This document shows positions 44,153 to 53,101 of a stretch of DNA of 64,000 nt, in pieces. The stretch is from Leeuwenhoekiella parthenopeia (lineage in GTDB: Bacteria > Bacteroidota > Bacteroidia > Flavobacteriales > Flavobacteriaceae). A program made the position numbers and the translations under genes. Every line of letters starts with the position of its first letter. The stretch's first letter is position 1. Below the pieces are notes generated by a model, which worked only from the letters and a program-made list of their open reading frames with translations, did not search any database and was not told where the DNA came from. Where the stretch lies: NCBI RefSeq assembly GCF_020782115.1, contig NZ_JAJGMW010000002.1, positions 1 through 64,000 on the forward strand, in the 5' to 3' direction.

Positions 44153-45018
44153 TATGCAATGAGTTTTTGATATCTAAAAATGATTTTGTCACCTGTCTCT
44201 GGAGCTTCCACAAATGTGACCTCATTTGGCCCCGTTTCGGTATAGTCATCGTCAATGCTCAGGTCAACACCGTTAAGCATAATTTCCATCGTACCCGGCT
44301 CAAAATTCTGTGAGCTGTCATAGATGGTATTTACACCGTCTATAGCCCCCACGATGGTCGCATTACTTGAAAAATCCTGCACTCGCTCATAAGTCACCGG
44401 TGGGTTATCTAGCTGTGCCTTGTAAGCGTCTGTAAAATCGTTTGTACTCAGAGCTTTTCCGGCAACTACATCGACCTTTGCCGCCAAGGCATCTACCAAC
44501 CCAGCAATGTTTGGAATGGCGAGGTTTTGAAGGTCTTCGCGGTTCGCCTTAATGAAGTCAACCACTTCCTGCAATTCGTCAAGCGTTACATCGTCGCTAT
44601 TTAATAGGTTTAGAATATTGGTAACTGCCACATTTAGCAGGCGCACTTGGTTAGCAGATGCGGGCAACTCGGTTTCGGGCGAATCGGGCAAATCCTGAAC
44701 GTCGACGCGCTGCAGCGCACTTTGAATAAGCGCTAATAATTCGCTTGTCAGGTCTTCGGTGCTAAGCCCTTTTCCCGCGATCTTATCGACCTTTGCATTA
44801 AAAAGGCTATTGTGTGCTTGCGCATCGTTCAGATGCGTTTCAAAGGCTTGTTTTTCAGCTTTAGCGTCTAAAGTTTCGGCAAGTTGATCAACATCGCCTT
44901 GCGGAATCTTTTCATCCTTATGTCTAAAGGAATCAAACACGCTCCAGAACTGAGTTTGTGTGGGCTTAAGACCAGTGAGAAACCAGTTTTTAATATTTGC
45001 TAAACTTGTTTTTGCCAT
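44152..45018 (-). CDS. Phage tail fibre protein
   Basis: A protein of 288 residues. The N-terminus (NIKNWFLTGLKPTQTQFWSVFDSFRHKDEKIP) is the attachment segment seen in many Bacteroidota phage fibres (the LKPT-x-x-QFW pattern). The middle has heptad-like repeats with recurring KVDKIAGKGLSTEDLT / KVDVVAGKALSTNDFT units. The C-terminal 80 residues are a small beta domain (VTFVEAPETGDKIIFRYQ). It probably trimerises. Confidence 0.85.
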   Translation of the reverse strand: MAKTSLANIKNWFLTGLKPTQTQFWSVFDSFRHKDEKIPQGDVDQLAETLDAKAEKQAFETHLNDAQAHNSLFNAKVDKIAGKGLSTEDLTSELLALIQSALQRVDVQDLPDSPETELPASANQVRLLNVAVTNILNLLNSDDVTLDELQEVVDFIKANREDLQNLAIPNIAGLVDALAAKVDVVAGKALSTNDFTDAYKAQLDNPPVTYERVQDFSSNATIVGAIDGVNTIYDSSQNFEPGTMEIMLNGVDLSIDDDYTETGPNEVTFVEAPETGDKIIFRYQKLIA

Positions 45019-45020
45019 CG

Positions 45021-45866
45021 TTAATTTCCTTTATACTGAATAAATACGGCGGTATAATAAGGCGGGCGGTTCTCGTGTGCCTGTCCACTACCTTTATTGG
45101 CGGTTGAAATATTCACATTACCGCCTCCACCAGAGCTGGTTTGTGTTACGGTACCGTTACCAATGTTGTCTTTCGTACTAAGCCTATTTCCGTCACCTCC
45201 TTCGCCGTCGTGAGTAATAGCCGTTTTACCTTGTAAGCTGTGCGTGTGCGGAGGGATGTAAGCGCTGCCGTCGTGGTTGTGTGAAGGCATTTGAGCTTCG
45301 GTAAGTGTGACCTCCTTTTGTCCGCCTGTTTTTCCTTCAGCATTATAGTCCGCGTTTGCAGGATCATAGCCCACAACGAATTTGGCTCGTAGGTCTTTTG
45401 TGCCGTTAGAACCGTTACACAAGTGCCATCCTGCCGGAATAGCATTAAGGGCCCCGCCATACATCACAATCGTATCAACAGGCACTAACGCCTTTTGCAT
45501 TTCCTTAAGCGGATTTAAGCGCGTAAAGTTTGACCAGCTAACAGAACCGGCACCGGAACCAAAGCCCACCCAGCGGGTTGTAAATACCGGCTTAGTTTCC
45601 CCGTTTTCAAATTCCTTAGATTCTATATTTTCAAAAACCTTCACGGTTGCGGTCTTAGAACCGCCCCGGAACTCCAACAGCTCCCCATTGAGGTACACGG
45701 TACCATTGCCCACATTGCTGCCATTCTCCACACAACCGGAAACAATAACCGCGTCACCGGCAATTGCTCCCAAAGCATTAAAAATGCCAAAAGTGGCTTG
45801 TAAGAAGCTCAGCGAGTCGGTCTCTAAAGGAAAGCCTCCAGTCTGCTCAAAATTGATGTTGTTCAT
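45021..45866 (-). CDS. Tail collar domain protein (short fibre)
   Basis: A protein of 281 residues. The C-terminal half is a phage collar domain: PAGWHLCNGSNGTKDLRAKF, GGQKEVTLTEAQMPSHNH and the ending ENRPPYYTAVFIQY. The HTHS/HNH histidines could bind metal, as in T4 gp12-like fibres. It overlaps the upstream baseplate gene by 4 bp. Role: adhesion or fibre tip. Confidence 0.88.
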   Translation of the reverse strand: MNNINFEQTGGFPLETDSLSFLQATFGIFNALGAIAGDAVIVSGCVENGSNVGNGTVYLNGELLEFRGGSKTATVKVFENIESKEFENGETKPVFTTRWVGFGSGAGSVSWSNFTRLNPLKEMQKALVPVDTIVMYGGALNAIPAGWHLCNGSNGTKDLRAKFVVGYDPANADYNAEGKTGGQKEVTLTEAQMPSHNHDGSAYIPPHTHSLQGKTAITHDGEGGDGNRLSTKDNIGNGTVTQTSSGGGGNVNISTANKGSGQAHENRPPYYTAVFIQYKGN

Positions 45867-46330
45867 ATCTCTATAATTAAATATCGCATTCCGCCAAGGC
45901 GGTAAAAATCTATTAAGGCGCGCACCTCATAGCTGCTTTGGTTCATAATCTCCCGCGGCACGCGCACGGTAAAGTCCGCTCCTGTATCTGCAAACTCCAA
46001 AGAGTTTCTGAGAAACAATTTGCCCAGGTACTTGGTTTGATTTTCACCCGGTGTATAGATGTACGTCGGTTCACTATTGCCACCAGTACCGTCTATTGTA
46101 ATTCTCCGCTCGCTTGGGTCAAATCGATCATTCAGCGCGCCTCTTAGATAGCATACCTGCCCAGTGTGTTCAAGCTTATAGAGGTTGTCTGAGCGATACG
46201 TTTTCCACTTATAATGTAAATTGTCTAATGGCGTGATCAAGGCATTTAGAAGACTAACAAAGCCATATTTACGCAGCCCAACCAACGATAGCTCAATAAC
46301 CAGTTTTCTAAAATCGACACTATGCCACAT
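45863..46330 (-). CDS. Baseplate-associated tail protein, unknown
   Basis: About 155 residues from ATG 46330 (MWHSVDFRKLVIEL); an ATG 15 bp further upstream is possible. It is beta-rich with no hydrophobic segment. Placed directly after the J-like baseplate gene, where Mu-type phages carry gp48 (I-like) baseplate proteins, but the sequence alone does not prove that. Confidence 0.7.
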   Translation of the reverse strand: MWHSVDFRKLVIELSLVGLRKYGFVSLLNALITPLDNLHYKWKTYRSDNLYKLEHTGQVCYLRGALNDRFDPSERRITIDGTGGNSEPTYIYTPGENQTKYLGKLFLRNSLEFADTGADFTVRVPREIMNQSSYEVRALIDFYRLGGMRYLIIEI

Positions 46331-47189
46331 ATTCAATATTGTCAAAGTTTACTACCTTATAATACCCTGAAACAGCTATGCGCTTAACATCTACTTGTTC
46401 TGGCGCACCATAATCATCTATTGCAGGATCAATCCAAGAGGTTTCAACATTTAAAACGTGCGCAATACGTACTCCCGGAACTTGCTGCAGCTTATCTACT
46501 AAGCTTTGAATAATCAATTCTCCATTAAATGGGAGTTCTTTCATAAATTCATTTATCGCAATCTCAACAGGTTTCTCACCAGTTAAAATACTTTGACCAT
46601 TATCATCAAGTACTAGAGGATCTCGATATATTCTAAGACTTAGATACAAGCGATCAGGCTCATAATTAATCACAGTTATCTTGACACCCGCAAATCGTAT
46701 TTCATTTAGGTAGGCATCAAAAGCTTCACGCTGTTGAGCCTGAATTGGCGCCAACTCATTATTTGTTTCCCCGGCAATTTTTAGGATAAGGCGGCTTTCG
46801 CTATCGCTTTCCTCAACTGCAGAATATTTTATGATTTTTGAAGCTTCAACTTGATCATCAGTGGCATTACTATTGTCAAAAAGATCAGAGTCTGGCAATA
46901 GATCAAATCCATATTGAAACCTCAAAGCCATTGTTCGGTACCAAGTAGCTCGACCAGACTTTTGATTCAACAACTTTTGATCAACTTCAGCAGAATGCTG
47001 ATCAAAAATCAATTCGTGTAGGAAAAAAACAAAAGCAACGATCTCAAAAAGAATATTTTCAATACTCAACAGTGAGAATTCGCTTTCAAACGAGGCACCT
47101 ATTGAAAAACCATACGAAGTTGCCAAGGTCTCATTAGCCATAAACACGGCTGTCATTTCTGCTTTTATTTCGGTTTTCGATCTAGCCAT
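46320..47189 (-). CDS. Baseplate J-like protein (putative)
   Basis: A protein of 289 residues with an N-terminal helical region (about 1-110), a middle part and a C-terminal beta region with text like GVRIAHVLNVETSWIDPAID. Size, order after the gp25-like and LysM-like genes, and the repeated oligomeric-baseplate style fit the J family of contractile tails in Bacteroidota phages. The assignment relies mostly on synteny. Confidence 0.6.
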   Translation of the reverse strand: MARSKTEIKAEMTAVFMANETLATSYGFSIGASFESEFSLLSIENILFEIVAFVFFLHELIFDQHSAEVDQKLLNQKSGRATWYRTMALRFQYGFDLLPDSDLFDNSNATDDQVEASKIIKYSAVEESDSESRLILKIAGETNNELAPIQAQQREAFDAYLNEIRFAGVKITVINYEPDRLYLSLRIYRDPLVLDDNGQSILTGEKPVEIAINEFMKELPFNGELIIQSLVDKLQQVPGVRIAHVLNVETSWIDPAIDDYGAPEQVDVKRIAVSGYYKVVNFDNIEYVA

Positions 47190-47476
47190 TATCGTACTAT
47201 AAATGTTTTCCCAATTATCATTTCGCCTATTCCCGGATCAAACGGGGTTATTTCTTCAAGCTCTTCATTGTTAATACCAGTTGCTGGTTTATGATTTCCT
47301 CCAAAGAGGTTAACTGTTAATCTATTGGTAACCTTTGAAACTTTTATTTCATCCCCAATAGTCAAGTCATCGGTTATACTTTGCTCATTTAAAAGGCTCA
47401 TCTCAAAAGCATTCTCGATGCTACCGGTTTCTTGAACTACTAAGTCTAAAAAGCTTTGTCCTTGTCTAACTTTCAT
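47189..47476 (-). CDS. LysM-like small tail protein
   Basis: About 95 residues from ATG 47476 (MKVRQGQSFLDLVVQETGS), which gives a short overlap with the upstream gene. The first 45 residues have a LysM-like pattern (VRQGQSFLDLVVQETGS ... LTIGDEIKV). Small LysM/X-type proteins act at the hub or tail tip in contractile tails. Confidence 0.7.
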   Translation of the reverse strand: MKVRQGQSFLDLVVQETGSIENAFEMSLLNEQSITDDLTIGDEIKVSKVTNRLTVNLFGGNHKPATGINNEELEEITPFDPGIGEMIIGKTFIVR

Positions 47477-47810
47477 AATCAGCTTCAATTTTGACTGGTT
47501 TGTTTTCAAAGAGGTCTACACGTTTAACGTACAAACCATCCTTTTCAAATTCCTGTCTAATCTTATGGCGATACTCTAAAAAATCATTACTGAGTAGAAG
47601 GTCTTCAATACCTACACCTAAATCAGGTCTAAACTTGAATTCTCCCGGCTGAGTAATCAATAAGAGTGCTTTGTTTTGTTCCAAAGAATTACCTACTACT
47701 AAACCACTAATAATCTTACCTGAAGCATTACGAACAGGTTCAATCTTCAGATCAAGGATCTCGCCTTGATCATTCGTATCATTTAACAATATGCCGGTAC
47801 CTTTTCCCAC
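47466..47810 (-). CDS. Baseplate wedge protein, gp25/gpW-like
   Basis: A protein of 114 residues containing the gp25-like core: ALLLITQPGEFKFRPDLGVG, followed by LEYRHKIRQEFEKDGLYV. This fold is conserved in baseplates of contractile tails and type VI secretion. It sits between the small upstream gene and the LysM-like gene with 1-bp and 11-bp overlaps. Confidence 0.85.
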   Translation of the reverse strand: MGKGTGILLNDTNDQGEILDLKIEPVRNASGKIISGLVVGNSLEQNKALLLITQPGEFKFRPDLGVGIEDLLLSNDFLEYRHKIRQEFEKDGLYVKRVDLFENKPVKIEADYES

Positions 47811-48019
47811 TATTTCAATTCTCCATTAAATGTTCCGGTAACTGCACCGTTAGGAGCAGTTAAGCCACTTGTATATACAACCGTTGCACTTTTTACATAA
47901 GCTTCAATATGGCCGCTAAGCGCCTCGGCAAAATCCTCGATAGAGTTTTCATCGCGTGTACTCATTTCTTCAAGTAACTCGATAATATTTTGCTTTAATG
48001 CCGCTGTTTGCAATGCCAT
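47810..48019 (-). CDS. Small phage tail protein, unknown
   Basis: A protein of 69 residues: helical first half (LKQNIIELLEEMSTRDENSI) and a Gly/Thr-rich end. Tightly packed between the spike and gp25-like genes, so probably a real tail or baseplate component. No family is recognised. Confidence 0.75.
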   Translation of the reverse strand: MALQTAALKQNIIELLEEMSTRDENSIEDFAEALSGHIEAYVKSATVVYTSGLTAPNGAVTGTFNGELK

Positions 48020-48025
48020 TTAATC

Positions 48026-48526
48026 CTATTTTAAAAGTGTTTTAAACTTGGTTTCAAATCCTTCTATTTTGGTAATCACATCCGGCAGAGGAACCCCCGA
48101 AGGGCCGACCGGTGTATACACCTTAAATTCTTTTAATAAATCACTTAGGTCTCCTAATATTTCAACTAAAGAAACCTCCTCGTTACGGATGGAAACCTTT
48201 TTATCTTTGCTATCAATCAGCACTTCTAAGCCTTGCTGACTATATTTCATTTGCTCTACTTCATCAACTTTAATAACCGTTAGGTTATCCACATCTCCAC
48301 TTAATGAGAGCATCAGAACCGTACTACCTACAATCGGAATTAAGGTGGTATGGTTTGCAGCTCCATTACTTGTAGCTTGCAGTTTAACATCGCTAAGGCG
48401 CAAGCCGCTCAATATTTCAACAGTGCAAGTATCACCTTCAATACTAATTACCTTACCGGTAATAGGTAAATTGGTAACAGCTCCTACCACTTCACGCATT
48501 AAGCGCTTCAATTCTTTATAGTCCAT
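48026..48526 (-). CDS. Baseplate assembly protein V-like (tail spike)
   Basis: A protein of 166 residues with an OB-like N-terminal region (TGKVISIEGDTCTVEILSGL) and later beta repeats (VGSTVLMLSLSGDVDNLTV). This is the pattern of the P2 V / Mu gp45 family that forms the membrane-piercing spike. It overlaps the hub gene by 1 bp. Confidence 0.8.
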   Translation of the reverse strand: MDYKELKRLMREVVGAVTNLPITGKVISIEGDTCTVEILSGLRLSDVKLQATSNGAANHTTLIPIVGSTVLMLSLSGDVDNLTVIKVDEVEQMKYSQQGLEVLIDSKDKKVSIRNEEVSLVEILGDLSDLLKEFKVYTPVGPSGVPLPDVITKIEGFETKFKTLLK

Positions 48527-49497
48527 CAGCTGAGTTTTATTCCCGGAGTAATGGTTCTTACTCCTCCTGTTGAACTTATGCTGGTCACTACCGTTTCTAC
48601 ATAGTAGTAAGCGGTCTTATCGGGGTAGTCTTCATCCTTTATTCGTGCTGAATAGGTAGGCTTAACCATAGGCACCAACCACGTATCAAAAGTGCCTTCA
48701 TAGCGTGGCGCGCTTCTTTTTAATAATTCTGCATCAGCGATTGCCTGTAAACTCTTATCATCGACGCTACCCACTTTTAAAGTGATTTGCTCACCTCCAG
48801 TTGTTCCGGAAGTTGTTTTCTTTACGTTGCCTTTAACATCAGTACTTTCAACAGTGATTTCAACTTTAGTATCTAGGCGGTTCTTAAATTCTAAGCTTGA
48901 ATTCTCAATATTCTTTTGCATTGAATAAAACACCGTACCTCCCTTTTCTATGTAGGGTGGATGTATGTTTAAAACTTTCGCTTCATTGTCAAAGTAGATG
49001 TTCGCCTTTGTTTCTTCCTGTAACTTTCTAAGAACGTCGTAGCCGTTTGCTTGATTGATTGTGAACTTTTCATAACTGATATCATACGTGCAATCCAGTT
49101 TAAAACTTGGGTCAACATTGTCAATGATATATTGCGCGATCGATTTTAGTGTTGTCGGCTTTAGTTCTGCATTAGGCACCGATTTACGGAACAAAAACAA
49201 GCTGTCTTCACAAAGTATTTTCAATGAACTATCGTTTACCGTAATGTCTCTAATGAAACCGGTAAACTCGGTTTGCAATTCCTGATTGTACCCAAACTGG
49301 ATGAGTACCGAAGTACCTCGAGCTATCTTGTTTTCAAAATTGAGCACCTCATTCATTATTGCCTCAGGCAGCACAATGGTTGCCGTGTCTGCAAGATTGT
49401 CAACTGAAGAGAATACCTCACAACTGTCTAAAATGGCTAAGCGGTACCGCTTCCCATTTGTATTAAATTCAATATTCCAGTCGATGTCTAAGAGCAT
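48526..49497 (-). CDS. Baseplate hub protein (P2 gpD / Mu P-like)
   Basis: A protein of 323 residues with the late-control D layout: first beta domain with SVLIQFGYNQELQTEFTGFI, a middle LysM-like/linker region with FTINQANGYDVLRKLQEETK, and a final barrel region (EGTFDTWLVPMVKPTYSARI). It forms the trimeric hub on which the spike sits. Confidence 0.85.
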   Translation of the reverse strand: MLLDIDWNIEFNTNGKRYRLAILDSCEVFSSVDNLADTATIVLPEAIMNEVLNFENKIARGTSVLIQFGYNQELQTEFTGFIRDITVNDSSLKILCEDSLFLFRKSVPNAELKPTTLKSIAQYIIDNVDPSFKLDCTYDISYEKFTINQANGYDVLRKLQEETKANIYFDNEAKVLNIHPPYIEKGGTVFYSMQKNIENSSLEFKNRLDTKVEITVESTDVKGNVKKTTSGTTGGEQITLKVGSVDDKSLQAIADAELLKRSAPRYEGTFDTWLVPMVKPTYSARIKDEDYPDKTAYYYVETVVTSISSTGGVRTITPGIKLS

Positions 49498-49498
49498 C

Positions 49499-50176
49499 CT
49501 AATCGTTTATGTCTAGCAAAAGTTTATAATCGTAATCACTGTATGCTTTGATCTCATAAGCCTGTACATTCTCTCCTTTGGTAAAAGGGAAATTGAACTC
49601 CTCAATTACGATCTGATTGATTCCTAACAACTCAAACAAAGCACATTTTACTCTCAAGCTCTTAGGAGCTGTGACCACCTCCTTAAGCTTCAAAAAGTCA
49701 TCAATTGGGTAACAATCACTAACGTCTCCAGTCATTAAGGAACCAATAAGAACCCCGGTGATCGTTATTTCATAGTCATCGCGGTTCCACCGCTCTTTAA
49801 TTCGCCCAGGAATAGTAGCTCCATTTGGAGCAACTGACTTTGCTACATTTCTCCTTATGATTTCATTCTTACCGTTGATATTCAACATAGGTTCATAAGG
49901 CAATAAATACCATGTTTTACCTTCATCAACTGTAAAACTCAATGGGAAAAACTGATCACTTTCTGCAACTGGGGCATCCGCTTTTAAAACATCATATTCG
50001 CCCGGGTTTTGAACTTCAGGCACATTGATACGATTATTATTAAGCGGCAAGAAATTGATAGGAGGCAACACGTGCTTCATCAATTCATTTTGTACAGCTT
50101 CAAATCGCGGAATACTTTCGGCAACTTTTGAACCTACAAGCGATGCAAATAATATGTCTGTATTGCTAAATTTCAT
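49499..50176 (-). CDS. Tail protein between tape measure and hub (DUF6046-like)
   Basis: A protein of 225 residues with the segment GRIKERWNRDDYEITITGVL, typical of a family of Bacteroidota phage tail proteins that I associate with DUF6046. It occupies the position of Mu gp43 (N, DNA circularisation/tail adaptor), between tape measure and hub. Role is inferred from synteny. Confidence 0.65.
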   Translation of the reverse strand: MKFSNTDILFASLVGSKVAESIPRFEAVQNELMKHVLPPINFLPLNNNRINVPEVQNPGEYDVLKADAPVAESDQFFPLSFTVDEGKTWYLLPYEPMLNINGKNEIIRRNVAKSVAPNGATIPGRIKERWNRDDYEITITGVLIGSLMTGDVSDCYPIDDFLKLKEVVTAPKSLRVKCALFELLGINQIVIEEFNFPFTKGENVQAYEIKAYSDYDYKLLLDIND

Positions 50177-52212
50177 TAGTTACCTGCCGTTGTCGCTAGA
50201 GCTAAAGTGCGTAATAATGCATCTGCAGTTTGATCTTGCATTTGCTTAGCACTGTCTCTAAAATTCTTACCTTCTATATTCAGCACACCTATCAAGTCGT
50301 TAAGATTGATGGTGATGTAATTGTGTTTTGTTCCACCAGTAGCGATGGAGCTATTCGTTTCTGATTTATTGGTTTTGCCTCCACCAGAACCGGAACTGTT
50401 TGCATCACCGTTTTGGGTTACTCCCGGTATTTCTGGAGCAACTATACCCGAATTAGTTTCTTGAGCTTCACCTTCTTTATCAACTTTCCATTTGATTGAG
50501 CCTATTGCCTTACCAAACTCATCCTTTGCAGCAAGTGCATTTTTAGCAACTTCCTTTCCGGCATCAAGAATAGCCTTCTTGCGAGCTTCAGTATTCTCAT
50601 TGATCTGATTGATCATCTTTTGATTTTCTGAAGCGTCACCAATACCAACAGCAGTTTTAAATTCATACCAACCCTTTTTGATCTTATTGATACCGATCAT
50701 TATCCCATTGACAACCGTTAAGAACTGAAAACGCACGCTAGAGACATAAGCGGTAAAAAGAAGCTTAGCTCCGTTCACTGTATGTTTCCACGCTTCACCC
50801 CATCCTTCTGTTTTTGAAACTAACCAGACAATACCGGCAGTTAAGGCGGCAACCGCAGCTATTACTATTCCTATTGGGTTAGCGGTCATCGCTGCATTCA
50901 ATAACCATTGTGCAGCTGTCCATACCTTTGTAGCACCACTTACAATTGAAGTCCAAAGCGCTTGCATTTTTGTTGCATTGGTTACAAAGGATAGCATCTT
51001 ACCAAATCCTGAAAACAAGGGAATAAGATTACCTACATCCCGGGAAACATTACCCAAAACAGAAGCATAGCCCATTAGCCCTCCAGTCGCGTTAAATAGT
51101 GAAATTTTAAAATCAACTACACGAGCTTTAAGTCTGGCGTTTTTTTCTGCCTGAGACTCCATGACAATCTCAGCCTGTTCCATTGCGGTATTGGTACCCT
51201 GTACAGCCTCAGTTAAGCGTTCCTGTTCTTCAATACCACTTATAAGCGCAATAGCAGCGTTGCTGTTTTCTTTACCAAATAATTTGGTGATCAGCGCGCT
51301 ATCGTTCATAATATTCCTTAACGGCTTTAAGCGGTCTGCAAGGGTTTTGTTTTTATCAGTCAGGTCGGCAATATTTACACCGGCATCCTGAAGCTCCTTT
51401 TGAACGTCTTTAGGTAAAAAGCGGCCTTGAGACAATGTGGCCAAAGTGTTTCTTAATGCTACACCACCTTCAGAACCTTTTTTACCGGCCTTATCTAAAA
51501 CCTGAATAGCAGCTGCGTGTTCTGCAAAAGCTACATTGGCAGCTTTTGCCGCCATACCACTTTGCTCAAGTGCCGATTTTTGCTCAGGCAATTCCGCGGA
51601 ACCTTCTTTAGCAGCTGCCGCCATGATATTCATCATGTCAGCCATCTCTTCAGATGCTTTTAAAGGGTCTTTAGTAGAAACTTGATACTGGTTCATTGCG
51701 GTTGTAAGAACCTCTGTAGCTGCTGTGGTATCGCCGCCCATTGTTTTAGAAAGTATGGACACGTTTTTACCCATAGCCTGCAAAGCTTTTGGAGCTTTAG
51801 CAATCTCTGGAGTTAATTGGGAAAGTATAAGCTTATAGGCTTCAACACCGGATGCGGCACTACCGCCAAAAGTTTTTGCTGATTGCCTTGCATAACCTTC
51901 AATCTCTTTAAGCTTGGAACCGGCAACATCTGTGATTGCAGAAAGATCAGAAAGTGAACTACCCAACTTAAGCCCGGGTTCATTCATTGCATCAAGACCA
52001 TCAGCAACATGACTGATATTATTAACAATTGAATCAATACGAATGGTATTGAGCTTTTTGTTTATGGAGTCCATTGCTGCACTGAACTTATTACGTAGGC
52101 TGTTTACGCCATTTCCTACTTTGTCAACACTGCTATTTATACGATCAACCGACGCCGAGACTTTGTCGGCGTTTGATTGAAATTTAAGTATGTAGTTAAG
52201 TGTTTTATCCAT
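50176..52212 (-). CDS. Tail tape measure protein (TP901 type)
   Basis: A protein of 678 residues. The N-terminal 350 residues contain the TP901 core (SAKTFGGSAASGVEAYKLIL, KSALEQSGMAAKAANVAFAE, GVALRNTLATLSQGRFL). Hydrophobic helices near 440-470 (ANPIGIVIAAVAALTAGIVW) can insert in the host membrane. A Gly/Ser-rich segment lies near the end. It sets tail length and helps DNA cross the membrane. It follows the tail chaperone region as in other tailed phages. Confidence 0.92.
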   Translation of the reverse strand: MDKTLNYILKFQSNADKVSASVDRINSSVDKVGNGVNSLRNKFSAAMDSINKKLNTIRIDSIVNNISHVADGLDAMNEPGLKLGSSLSDLSAITDVAGSKLKEIEGYARQSAKTFGGSAASGVEAYKLILSQLTPEIAKAPKALQAMGKNVSILSKTMGGDTTAATEVLTTAMNQYQVSTKDPLKASEEMADMMNIMAAAAKEGSAELPEQKSALEQSGMAAKAANVAFAEHAAAIQVLDKAGKKGSEGGVALRNTLATLSQGRFLPKDVQKELQDAGVNIADLTDKNKTLADRLKPLRNIMNDSALITKLFGKENSNAAIALISGIEEQERLTEAVQGTNTAMEQAEIVMESQAEKNARLKARVVDFKISLFNATGGLMGYASVLGNVSRDVGNLIPLFSGFGKMLSFVTNATKMQALWTSIVSGATKVWTAAQWLLNAAMTANPIGIVIAAVAALTAGIVWLVSKTEGWGEAWKHTVNGAKLLFTAYVSSVRFQFLTVVNGIMIGINKIKKGWYEFKTAVGIGDASENQKMINQINENTEARKKAILDAGKEVAKNALAAKDEFGKAIGSIKWKVDKEGEAQETNSGIVAPEIPGVTQNGDANSSGSGGGKTNKSETNSSIATGGTKHNYITINLNDLIGVLNIEGKNFRDSAKQMQDQTADALLRTLALATTAGN

Positions 52213-52234
52213 CAGTAGGGTTTGTTAAGCCACC

Positions 52235-52400
52235 TTAGGTTTGATTTTCCAGTTTTCTTATGTATTCCAGTTCTTTAACCTTACGCGCCCAATCTTCATC
52301 AGAGAGGCTGTCTGGGTCATTCACGCCCATATAATACGTGAGTTGGGCATTGGTTACACGTATCCAGTCTTGCGGGTCAACTACAGCAGCCTCTAAAGCT
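52235..52400 (-). CDS. Tail assembly chaperone, frameshift extension (T part)
   Basis: The frame at -1 relative to the upstream chaperone stays open for 54 codons after the slip site and ends at TAA 52235. The text is ALEAAVVDPQDWIRVTNAQL at the start and VKELEYIRKLENQT at the end. It has no start codon of its own near its beginning. It fills the otherwise empty gap before the tape measure gene. By a -1 frameshift on the AAG codon at 52399-52401 it would make a GT-type fusion of about 150 residues. Confidence 0.75.
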
Positions 52401-52686
52401 TTTCCAGCTTGGTCTCTTCAAAGTCTAGAACCATTGCCAGCTTATCGCTCAAGCCCATAAAAATGCTATCATTGGTTTGCATTTCCTGATCGCCTTCAAT
52501 CCAGCAATTTTTAAGTAGTGCTTCATTGAATTTCATAGGGTCTTTAATCTGACCTACAAAACTCATGGTCTTTCTACTTGGGCTTCTTAGGTATGCCGCT
52601 TTATTGGCGTTGGGTGCAGTGATATAGAAAACAGTACCGTATTGTTCTTTCCACGCTTTTATTTGCTCGTCCGTTGCTTTATACAT
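52393..52686 (-). CDS. Tail assembly chaperone (G part)
   Basis: A protein of 97 residues placed between the tube and tape measure genes, the usual locus of tail assembly chaperones. It ends in KLEKL, with the sequence GGAAAAG just before the stop; the A-AAG can slip by -1. Text features are FYITAPNANKAAYLRSPSRK and FNEALLKNCWIEGD. Product G and the longer GT form would bind the tape measure during assembly. Confidence 0.82.
   Translation of the reverse strand: MYKATDEQIKAWKEQYGTVFYITAPNANKAAYLRSPSRKTMSFVGQIKDPMKFNEALLKNCWIEGDQEMQTNDSIFMGLSDKLAMVLDFEETKLEKL
52399..52405 (-). promoter_or_regulatory. Putative -1 ribosomal frameshift site
   Basis: On the minus strand the heptamer GGAAAAG lies directly before codon CTT and the stop TAG of the G frame. 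Shifting back by one base at AAG re-pairs with AAA and opens the 54-codon T frame. Confidence 0.6.
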
Positions 52687-53099
52687 TAGGCTTGGTTTTT
52701 AATTCTTAGACAAATAAAAGGGAGCGTGATTTCCTGAAACTTATCTCCCTGCTTCAACTCTTTTGCTGCTTCGGTAAAACGAATACCAGAAGCGCGATCG
52801 GTTGTGATAGCATCACCATCAAGCGGGTTGCCATAAGCAAATAAACCGTCGATGGCCAAGTTCAGAATAGAACCTTTACCGGCTTTCACGAGTTTATCAT
52901 ATCCAGAGCGTAAAAGGGTGATTTCACCTTCATACATGTGGTTTCCGGTTTGAATACTATGAGGATAACGTCCTTTAGCGTACAAGGCTTCACGTTCTGC
53001 CTTTTCAGTGTATTTTACAGCGCGTATCTCAGTAATATCAATACCACCTAATATCAGGGTTAAATCTCCCCACTCATATTCTCTACTGTCAAATGCCAT
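52686..53099 (-). CDS. Tail tube protein
   Basis: A protein of 137 residues with beta-rich tube-like text (GDLTLILGGIDITEIRAVKY, GNHMYEGEITLLRSGYDKLV). Position right after the sheath gene fits the Mu gpM-type inner tube. It starts 2 bp after the sheath stop and overlaps the next gene by 1 bp. Confidence 0.85.
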   Translation of the reverse strand: MAFDSREYEWGDLTLILGGIDITEIRAVKYTEKAEREALYAKGRYPHSIQTGNHMYEGEITLLRSGYDKLVKAGKGSILNLAIDGLFAYGNPLDGDAITTDRASGIRFTEAAKELKQGDKFQEITLPFICLRIKNQA

Positions 53100-53101
53100 T
53101 A

